From: Deltaproteobacteria bacterium
Lineage (GTDB): Bacteria; Desulfobacterota; JADFXK01
Direction of reading: 5' to 3'
Assembly (NCBI GenBank): GCA_015233285.1
Contig: JADFYA010000247.1
Coordinates: 1 to 5,626 of the forward strand
Length of the DNA: 5,626 nt
Shown: piece by piece, positions 1-5,626 of the stretch
Layout of the letters: every line of letters starts with the position of its first letter
Numbering within the stretch: the first letter of the stretch is position 1
The notes under the pieces: model-generated
Database searches by the model: none
Told to the model about the DNA's origin: nothing
What the model saw: the letters and a program-made list of their open reading frames with translations, nothing else
Made by a program: the position numbers and the translations under genes

Positions 1-16
1 ATAGTCGCCACCCCTA

Positions 17-60
17 CCCAGGGCGTTGCCCTGGGCTAACCTAGAGCGCCCTTTCAGGGC
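17..60. repeat. REP-like pair of GC-rich hairpins
   Basis: Two short perfect hairpins lie side by side. The first has 8-base arms CCCAGGGC (17-24) and GCCCTGGG (28-35) around the loop GTT. The second has 5-base arms GCCCT (48-52) and AGGGC (56-60) around TTC. Twin GC-rich hairpins in a non-coding gap are typical of REP/BIME-type repeats, which in many bacteria are mobilised in trans by IS200/IS605-like Y1 transposases (RAYTs). No such transposase is in this window, so the family assignment is inference from shape. The hairpins themselves are seen directly. The element may extend a little either side. Confidence 0.55.
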
Positions 61-242
61 TTCATCGGAATTAACCATTTATTAGAATAGGATCCGATGA
101 CCCTACCCTTAAGTCAATGACATTGGGTTGCTTGTTGCCGGTTGCTCGTCATGGCTGACCTGGTTCCGTCGTTTCTGCTTGGGTTGGTAATGCACAAAGC
201 AGGTCGAAACATTATCGGGTCAAATGAGCTAACTACAATTAT

Positions 243-272
243 TGTTACTGTTTTAACAAGCAACAAGTAACA
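243..272 (-). terminator. Possible weak 3' hairpin after the hydantoinase-like gene
   Basis: Seven bases beyond the stop codon of the minus-strand gene lies a stem of TGTTAC (243-248) and GTAACA (267-272) around an 18-base loop. The stem is short and AT-rich, and no run of U follows it in the direction of transcription. It therefore does not fit a standard intrinsic terminator, and is recorded as the only 3' structure present. Confidence 0.2.
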
Positions 273-278
273 TGTTTT

Positions 279-1949
279 TCAGGCAAAGAACTTCGACGTT
301 ATGCCGGGTTTGACCTGAGCTTTAATCCGAATATTCTTGCCGGTGGTATAGAAATTTCGGACGATATTGAATTCCATATCCTCCACCAGTTCCATGTCGA
401 TTTTTTCTTCCAGCGCCCCCATCCGCCTGGCCCGTTTGGTCAGCAGATCAAAGGCGACTCGGATGGCGTCCTTCTTGGTGAAGTTGGACGAAACGTTCTC
501 CCGGAGCTGTTCTTCCGGACAGTAGAGGACTTCCCTTTCCGTGTCGACGTTCAGGGTAATTTCGGTGGTGGTTCGGGCGATTCCGGCCCCCACCGCATTT
601 GCCACGTCGTAATGTTCGGGTACGGTGGTCGCGGTTCGGAATAGCTCTCGCAACCGGGGCGCCAGGTGTGGAGCCGGTCCTCCGATGATAATGATCTTCC
701 TGGGGCGGATGACTTTGCCTTCCAGAAATTCATGAATGGTATAAACTGGTTGGCTGTTAATTTGTTTGATCACGATATTGACTTCGTTCACGATGTTGCG
801 GCAGGTGGTGTTAACTATCAGTTCCGCGGCATACTCGACCCGAACCTTCAATATTTCCGCCAACCCGGTAATCCCGGCGACCGCCCGATCGTGATCTCCG
901 ATCTTGACCAATCCCATGACCACCATGGCATCCGTGGGCGTAGGTTGAGGTCCGCCAAAAGCCCTGGCCGGTCCCGCCCGATCCGGGCCAATGGTCACCT
1001 TACCCATGTTGATCCGGACACAACTATCCCCACCAATTCCCACTGATTTACTATACAAAGCCCGAATCAAAGTCTTATAAGGCCCCAGGGTGATACCCAG
1101 AGGTTCCAACAAAGGCACCCCATCGGCCAATACGGCAATATCGGTAGTTGTGCCTCCGATGTCCAGGACTACGGCTTCTTCCTCAGTATTGGCTAACCCC
1201 AGCACGCCCATAACCGACGCGGCCGGCCCGGACAGGATGGTCTGGGCAGAGTAGTCAAGTGACTGATGCAGCCCCATGGTCCCGCCGTCGGCTTTAAGGA
1301 TATATATGGGCGCCGTAATCTTCCGGCTGGCCAGAGACCGGTCCACTGCGTCAAAGAACATTTTGTGGGTCCGGTAAATCGCGGCGTTCAGGTAGGTGGT
1401 GATCATCCGTCGGGGAAAATTGAGATTGCCGGAAACGGTGTGCCCAGTGGCGATATATTGAAAGCCATCGCCCAGCGCTTTTTTTATGTCTAATTCATGG
1501 GTGGGATTCCGGGTGGAGAACTTGCCCGCCACTCCCAAACAGGTCAGGTAATTTTCATGTATTTCACGAGCGATAGACCGTATTTCTTCAGGATTAATAG
1601 GTTGAATTTCCCGGCCCCGATGATCAATCCCTCCCTTGACCACATAGTAGTCTCTGGTGGGGAGGAAATTAGTCGGGTCAAGTCCTGGGCCGGCTGAGAT
1701 GATCAGCGCGGCAGGGTCCTCTTTGCCCTGGACCACGGAATTGGTGGCCAGCGTGGTCGAAAAAACGATCCGGGCCAGGTCCGCGACATCAACCCCGTCC
1801 AAGACCTGGTCTAAGGCCCCCATCACGCTGGAATAGAGATCTTTGTAATCAGTCCTGACCTTGGCGTGGTTGGCCACCTGTCCATGTGAAATCAGGGCGG
1901 CGTCGGTGTGGGTTCCTCCGACGTCAAGTCCGATGATCATCGAGCCCAT
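279..1949 (-). CDS. Hydantoinase/oxoprolinase-family protein (HyuA-like, short form)
   Basis: The 556-residue protein belongs to the HyuA/oxoprolinase family, whose members use an ASKHA-like nucleotide fold, often to activate hydantoins, 5-oxoproline or ketones for ring opening or carboxylation. Visible motifs: the N-terminal phosphate loop LDVGGTHTDAAL (residues 8-19); FSTTLATNSVVQGK (63-76); the hinge block DGGTMG...TILSGPAASV (221-246); a second phosphate loop VLDIGGTTTDIAVL (261-274); VGIGGDS (303-309); and IIGGPAPHLAP (421-431). It is soluble, with no signal peptide or membrane segment. Classical HyuA proteins are near 690 residues, so this is a short form, and no hyuB gene is in view. 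The ATG at 1949 is preceded at nine bases by AAAGG, which favours it over the in-frame ATG three codons later. It starts 27 bases after the enolase stop, so the two are probably cotranscribed. The substrate is unknown; a ketone carboxylase subunit or another activating enzyme would fit equally well. Confidence 0.88.
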   Translation of the reverse strand: MGSMIIGLDVGGTHTDAALISHGQVANHAKVRTDYKDLYSSVMGALDQVLDGVDVADLARIVFSTTLATNSVVQGKEDPAALIISAGPGLDPTNFLPTRDYYVVKGGIDHRGREIQPINPEEIRSIAREIHENYLTCLGVAGKFSTRNPTHELDIKKALGDGFQYIATGHTVSGNLNFPRRMITTYLNAAIYRTHKMFFDAVDRSLASRKITAPIYILKADGGTMGLHQSLDYSAQTILSGPAASVMGVLGLANTEEEAVVLDIGGTTTDIAVLADGVPLLEPLGITLGPYKTLIRALYSKSVGIGGDSCVRINMGKVTIGPDRAGPARAFGGPQPTPTDAMVVMGLVKIGDHDRAVAGITGLAEILKVRVEYAAELIVNTTCRNIVNEVNIVIKQINSQPVYTIHEFLEGKVIRPRKIIIIGGPAPHLAPRLRELFRTATTVPEHYDVANAVGAGIARTTTEITLNVDTEREVLYCPEEQLRENVSSNFTKKDAIRVAFDLLTKRARRMGALEEKIDMELVEDMEFNIVRNFYTTGKNIRIKAQVKPGITSKFFA

Positions 1950-1976
1950 GTTTTTGAGCCTTTGGCTAAAGAGTGA

Positions 1977-3254
<1,278 letters not shown>

Positions 3255-3326
3255 TTATGCTTAATCAGGTTAAAAACCAAGTTGACGCCGATTTCGATGT
3301 TGGATGGAGTCCGTTGAAATTGGGTA

Positions 3327-3355
3327 TTTTTACGATTGAAAAACATTTTTGTCAA
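3327..3355 (-). promoter_or_regulatory. Sigma-70-type promoter for eno
   Basis: On the minus strand a perfect -35 hexamer TTGACA (3350-3355) is followed, after 17 bases, by a -10 of TAAAAA (3327-3332; four of six matches to TATAAT). Transcription would begin near 3320, giving an enolase leader of about 80 bases that includes a small GGTT/AACC hairpin (3268-3278). The -35 and spacing are strong and the -10 is weak. A second possible pair further upstream (TTGTAT, GATAAT, 16-base spacer) is less convincing. Confidence 0.6.
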
Positions 3356-3402
3356 CGAATTAATTATCCTAGAAAATTGCTCGGATACAAGAAGATCGAA
3401 GG

Positions 3403-3569
3403 TAGCTTTTGAAAAAGCCTGACCCGTAGTTCATCCAGAAAAAAGAAAGGACGCAGAGATTTTTCAACAGTTGAATATGGCGATTTATATGAGCACGTTA
3501 GCGCTGTGATAAATCGACATGTTCTTTTGTGACCTCTGCGTCCTCAGGTAATGTCTTTTTCAAAAGATA
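3403..3569. repeat. Long imperfect inverted repeat (MITE-like structured element)
   Basis: Several inverted repeats are nested inside each other. The outermost arms are CTTTTGAAAAAG (3406-3417) and CTTTTTCAAAAG (3555-3566), with CCTGA (3418-3422) matching TCAGG (3544-3548) just inside. Next are 11-base perfect arms AGGACGCAGAG (3448-3458) and CTCTGCGTCCT (3534-3544). The centre has CGATTTAT (3481-3488) and ATAAATCG (3509-3516), with further paired bases outside these at 3473-3479 and 3518-3524. The whole ~165 bases could fold into one long hairpin with bulges. No protein frame is evident. It fits a miniature inverted-repeat or ERIC-like intergenic element; the alternative is an RNA-level 3' structure for the pssA transcript. 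Confidence 0.6.
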
Positions 3570-3584
3570 GAACCCGGCATTAGA

Positions 3585-4412
3585 TTATAATAAGGTGTTT
3601 TTCCCCTCCGGGAGAGGATGACAGCCTGGCGAATCCTCCAGAACCGGTGGTGTGGCGCCTTCTTCCTCCGTAGGGTTTTTCCTCATCATGGCGATAGTCA
3701 AGATCGGCCCGTGAATGATATAGCAGGCCATGATCAGAAAGAGGAACAAAGTCGGTTTGAGGGCCATCAAGATAAGCAGCAGCACTGCCGCGACGAGCAG
3801 GTTGAACGACTTCCGGTTGATCAGGCTCAGGTCCTTAAAACTGAAATACTTCAGATTACTCACCATCAGGAATGACAAGACGTAGATCATAGCCAAGATG
3901 GCCCAGCCGTAACTCCCTCCCTCGGTCCATCCCAGGAGCATGCAGAACAGGACCGTGGCCGCGACCATCACCGCCGCGGCGGGAATGGGTAAGCCGGTAA
4001 AAAAACGCTTATCCCCCGTGCCCACCTGGACATTGAATCGGGCCAGGCGCAAGGCCCCGCAGGCTACAAACAAAAATGCGGCCAACCAACCGAGCCGGCC
4101 GTAAGGGGTTAAGGCCCAGAGGAAAGCCAGCACACTTGGGGCCACCCCAAAGGAGACCAGGTCGGCCAATGAGTCGTACTGCACTCCGAACCCCGAGGTT
4201 GTGTTGGTTAACCGGGCCAGCCGCCCATCGAGGCCGTCACAGATCATGGCGATCATGATGGCCACCGCGGCGTGAGTAAATTCTCCGTTGATAGAAGACA
4301 CAATGGCAAAAAAGCCGCAGAACATGCTGGCCGTGGTCACCAGGTTGGGCAACACGTAGATGCCTCTGCCCCGTTTATTCCTGGGCCGCCGTTTCCTTTT
4401 CTTTATTTTCAT
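3585..4412 (-). CDS. pssA: CDP-diacylglycerol--serine O-phosphatidyltransferase
   Basis: This inner-membrane enzyme joins L-serine to CDP-diacylglycerol, releasing CMP and making phosphatidylserine, the substrate of the neighbouring decarboxylase. The 275-residue protein carries the complete CDP-alcohol phosphatidyltransferase signature: D59-G-L-D62-G-R-L-A66-R67, eight residues, G76, then D80 and D84. The aspartates bind metal and act in catalysis. Residues 2-16 are almost all Lys/Arg, suggesting an interfacial cytosolic anchor. About seven or eight hydrophobic segments follow, roughly 18-40, 46-58, 86-103, 106-122, 142-160, 168-186, 203-217 and 220-243. The last ~30 residues are polar and probably a loose cytosolic tail. 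The ATG at 4412 has GGGG seven bases upstream. The gene overlaps the end of psd by 38 bases in another frame, so the two are cotranscribed and likely translationally coupled. Other family members act on glycerol phosphate or inositol, but the psd partner makes the serine enzyme by far the likeliest. Confidence 0.95.
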   Translation of the reverse strand: MKIKKRKRRPRNKRGRGIYVLPNLVTTASMFCGFFAIVSSINGEFTHAAVAIMIAMICDGLDGRLARLTNTTSGFGVQYDSLADLVSFGVAPSVLAFLWALTPYGRLGWLAAFLFVACGALRLARFNVQVGTGDKRFFTGLPIPAAAVMVAATVLFCMLLGWTEGGSYGWAILAMIYVLSFLMVSNLKYFSFKDLSLINRKSFNLLVAAVLLLILMALKPTLFLFLIMACYIIHGPILTIAMMRKNPTEEEGATPPVLEDSPGCHPLPEGKNTLL

Positions 4413-5130
4413 TTAAATACCCCAGTATGGTCTCACCCGCCGTAACTCGCCGGCCAGAGACGGCCACCACTCTGCTATCCTGGGGAAGATATACCTCCAG
4501 CCGGGACCCAAAGCGAATCAGGCCGATGCGTTGGCCCTTAGTCACCTGATCCCCTGCCCTAAGATAACAGACAATGCGCCGGGCGATTAATCCCGCCACC
4601 TGGACGGCGATCACCTGCCGTTCCTGCTCGTCAACCAGGACCACGGTGTTTCTTTCGTTTTCCTCGGAAGCCTTGTCGAGATCCGCCGAAAGAAATTTCC
4701 CAGGGTGGTATCGGATCTCCCGGACCCGTCCCGCAATGGGCGCCCGATTAACGTGTACATTAAAAACATTCATAAAAATGCTGATCCTGATCGTCCCTGG
4801 GAACCTGGCATCAGGCCCGACATAGATGACCTTGCCGTCGGCCGGTGATATCACCGCGGTCGGATCGGCCGGGGTATGACGTTCCGGGTCACGAAAAAAC
4901 CACCCGCAAAACCCGGAGACCAGCAACCAGAACACCGCCAGGCAGCTCCAACCGGCCAGGGCGGAAAGATAACCCAGGCCCAGCCCGATAAAAATAAAAG
5001 GATAACCCTCCCGAGCTAGGGGCACTGCCGTAACCATGCGCAGGCATGTTGCCCCGATGGTTGCCTCTGATCTGTTTTTTGACCAGGATTTGGACCCGTC
5101 CTGATGACGATGATGACATTTGTTGTTCAA
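4375..5130 (-). CDS. psd: Phosphatidylserine decarboxylase, Psd-A type proenzyme
   Basis: This enzyme removes CO2 from phosphatidylserine to give phosphatidylethanolamine at the cytoplasmic membrane. The precursor cleaves itself at Gly-Ser, the Ser becoming the pyruvoyl cofactor. Numbered from the TTG at 5130 (251 residues): LAREGYPFI at 38-46, a hydrophobic stretch 46-79 (one hairpin or two short membrane helices), FFRDPER at 78-84, SPADGKV with D98, FNVHVNRAP with H126, and the cleavage motif RFGSRLEVYLP with G208-S209. Cleavage would leave a 43-residue alpha chain. The start is uncertain. TTG at 5130 has a strong ribosome site, GGTGGAG, six bases upstream; GTG at 5142 lies inside that site; ATG at 5037 gives 220 residues, nearer the family length of about 215-230, but lacks an obvious ribosome site. 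First gene of the psd-pssA unit. Confidence 0.94.
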   Translation of the reverse strand: MNNKCHHRHQDGSKSWSKNRSEATIGATCLRMVTAVPLAREGYPFIFIGLGLGYLSALAGWSCLAVFWLLVSGFCGWFFRDPERHTPADPTAVISPADGKVIYVGPDARFPGTIRISIFMNVFNVHVNRAPIAGRVREIRYHPGKFLSADLDKASEENERNTVVLVDEQERQVIAVQVAGLIARRIVCYLRAGDQVTKGQRIGLIRFGSRLEVYLPQDSRVVAVSGRRVTAGETILGYLNENKEKETAAQE

Positions 5131-5136
5131 TTTCTT

Positions 5137-5145
5137 CTCCACCTT
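5137..5145 (-). promoter_or_regulatory. Ribosome binding site that decides the psd start
   Basis: The minus strand reads AAGGTGGAG, then AAGAAA, then TTG. The match to the anti-Shine-Dalgarno sequence and the six-base spacing point to the TTG at 5130 as the start. The GTG at 5142 is part of the site itself and is an unlikely start. Confidence 0.55.
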
Positions 5146-5195
5146 GGATATGGCCGCCCGCGCCGTTAAGCCGCCGGCATCTATATCCAGCCTTA

Positions 5196-5225
5196 ATTAT
5201 ATGCTACCATAGCATGATATCACAA
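5196..5225 (-). promoter_or_regulatory. Sigma-70-type promoter for psd-pssA
   Basis: On the minus strand TTGTGA (-35, 5220-5225) and a perfect TATAAT (-10, 5196-5201) are 18 bases apart. Transcription would begin near 5189, about 60 bases before the TTG start of psd. The -10 match and position make this the likely promoter of the phospholipid unit. Confidence 0.65.
5201..5215. promoter_or_regulatory. Palindrome in the psd promoter spacer (possible operator)
   Basis: ATGCTA and TAGCAT form a perfect 6-base inverted repeat around CCA, lying between the -10 and -35 hexamers. A dimeric repressor bound here would block RNA polymerase. It could also be chance symmetry in AT-rich DNA. Confidence 0.35.
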
Positions 5226-5237
5226 TTTGTCGACAAA
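5226..5237. promoter_or_regulatory. 12-base perfect palindrome next to the psd -35
   Basis: TTTGTCGACAAA is a perfect palindrome directly adjoining the upstream edge of the -35 hexamer, where activators or repressors commonly bind. No regulator can be named from it. Confidence 0.35.
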
Positions 5238-5315
5238 AGAAAGACTTTTTTGTCACCTAACTCAGGACAAAGGCATGAATTATTCTTTTGTATCATGGTT
5301 ATCGTATTGAATAAA

Positions 5316-5341
5316 GGCTCTTCGCTATTTCAAATGGGTAG
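5316..5341 (+). repeat. Putative left terminal inverted repeat of the ISL3 element
   Basis: It begins GGCTCTTCGC, the family's usual terminal wording. The inner boundary is approximate because the partner repeat is outside the window. A partial echo, GGCTCTGG, occurs inside the element near 5350. Confidence 0.6.
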
Positions 5342-5546
5342 CCCTAAAGGCTCTGGCCCAGGGGCGCAAAATTTACCACTATTATCCCAATATCTGTTGT
5401 GCTATAAGAAAGCGGGAATGTTGCGCCACCCATCCCTGGTTTTGGTCCCTGGAACGGCGCTCAGGTTGCGCTCCCGCATGATCCTATCCTCCGTCCAGGC
5501 TAATTTCCTTCAGGCGTAGTCCCAAGTAAGAATTAAGGACAACAAA

Positions 5547-5626
5547 ATGGACGATCGGATGTTATTCCAGTTAGCTTTAGGCCTTGTACCTCCGTGGATG
5601 GTAAAGGACTGTTCGTTTGAATTTGA
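5547..5626 (+). CDS. ISL3-family transposase, N-terminal 26 codons (runs off window)
   Basis: The ATG at 5547 opens a frame that stays open to the end of the window. Its residues 6-21, LFQLALGLVPPWMVKD, match the characteristic opening of ISL3-family DDE transposases (LFxLALGLxxPWxVK). A good ribosome site, AAGGA, lies seven bases before the start. In the family this N-terminus precedes a zinc-finger/HTH DNA-binding part and then the DDE catalytic domain of a roughly 400-residue protein that cuts at the GGCTCTT-type ends; those parts are not visible here. The gene points away from psd. Whether it is intact cannot be told. Confidence 0.82.
   Translation, partial: MDDRMLFQLALGLVPPWMVKDCSFEF

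Larger units (their letters stand above)
1..278. other. Non-coding left flank with repeats, no gene seen
   Basis: This stretch lies downstream of the hydantoinase-like gene. I find no open frame with a credible start, ribosome binding site or recognisable protein. It holds the twin hairpins at 17-60, a 10-base inverted repeat GTTGCTTGTT (127-136) with AACAAGCAAC (255-264), and a 6-base one TGTTAC (243-248) with GTAACA (267-272). The wording GTTGCTTGTTGCCGGTTGCT around 127-146 is internally repetitive. The stretch looks like repeat-rich intergenic DNA, perhaps worn remains of miniature elements. Confidence 0.6.
5143..5315. other. Intergenic region between psd and the IS end
   Basis: It contains the psd promoter and two palindromes (5196-5237). 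The remaining ~75 bases up to the IS tip hold nothing I recognise: only an 11-codon frame at 5275-5310, too short to call. Confidence 0.6.
5316..5626 (+). mobile_element. Left end of an ISL3-family insertion sequence (truncated by window)
   Basis: The element is recognised from two independent signs: a terminal sequence starting GGCTCTTCGCTATTT, matching the GGCTCTT-type ends of ISL3-family elements, and an ISL3-type transposase start at 5547. The 231 bases between the tip and the transposase form its untranslated lead, with no other gene. ISL3 elements usually duplicate 8 bases of target; the 8 bases before the tip are TGAATAAA (5308-5315). The right end and any matching duplication lie beyond the window, so intactness cannot be judged. 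Confidence 0.82.

Noticed and set aside
666..1046. 126-codon plus-strand open frame inside the hydantoinase-like gene
   Set aside because: It is opposite a well-supported gene with clear family motifs, and its own translation shows no domain.
3403..3569. CRISPR array or riboswitch in the pssA-eno gap
   Set aside because: The repeats are inverted, not direct with regular spacers, and the block lies upstream of the eno promoter, outside its leader.
4889..5119. 76-codon minus-strand frame overlapping the psd 5' end
   Set aside because: It is a frame-shifted reading of psd; the psd frame carries the conserved LAREGYPFI and RDPER motifs.
5275..5310. Tiny plus-strand frame (11 codons) ending just before the IS tip, considered as a gene cut by the IS
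   Set aside because: It stops before the IS, so it is not interrupted, and it is too short with no recognisable content.
5316..5345. Outward-facing TTGAAA in the IS end as a hybrid promoter for psd
   Set aside because: No acceptable -10 lies 16-18 bases away in the flanking DNA, and psd has a better native promoter.
5046..5519. 157-codon plus-strand open frame spanning the psd 5' end, psd promoter and IS end
   Set aside because: It runs antisense to psd, crosses the IS boundary and has no recognisable protein features; it is a chance open frame.

Overview
The window reads as chromosomal DNA of a bacterium, most likely a member of the Desulfobacterota (former Deltaproteobacteria). That placement is inferred from protein style and gene pairing: a short Psd-A type phosphatidylserine decarboxylase overlapping a bacterial PssA with a very basic N-terminus, a canonical bacterial enolase, and a short stand-alone hydantoinase/oxoprolinase-family protein. 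No rRNA or other marker is present, so a genus cannot be named.

Layout. All four complete genes are on the minus strand, so in transcription order the window is read from right to left. At the far right (5316-5626) is the left end of an ISL3-family insertion sequence pointing right: a terminal repeat beginning GGCTCTTCGC, an untranslated lead, and the first 26 codons of its transposase, which runs off the window. Next is a compact promoter region (5196-5237) for the phospholipid pair psd (4375-5130) and pssA (3585-4412), which overlap by 38 bases. A 345-base gap follows, holding a long imperfect inverted repeat (3403-3569) and a recognisable promoter (3327-3355) for the second unit: enolase (1977-3239), then, 27 bases later, a hydantoinase/oxoprolinase-family gene (279-1949). 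The left 278 bases carry no gene but hold a pair of small GC-rich hairpins resembling a REP-type repeat (17-60) and further inverted repeats.

How the genes work together. PssA makes phosphatidylserine from CDP-diacylglycerol and L-serine, and Psd decarboxylates it to phosphatidylethanolamine, so this pair is a complete two-step branch of membrane lipid synthesis. Enolase is the 2-phosphoglycerate/phosphoenolpyruvate step of glycolysis and gluconeogenesis. The hydantoinase-like protein appears cotranscribed with enolase, but its substrate cannot be read from the sequence and no HyuB partner is in view.

Overall this is mostly ordinary housekeeping DNA. I see no convincing undescribed multi-gene system. 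The items most worth a second look are the long structured repeat between the two units, the IS end close upstream of the psd promoter, the twin palindromes at that promoter, the REP-like pair at the left edge, and the eno/hydantoinase-like pairing.
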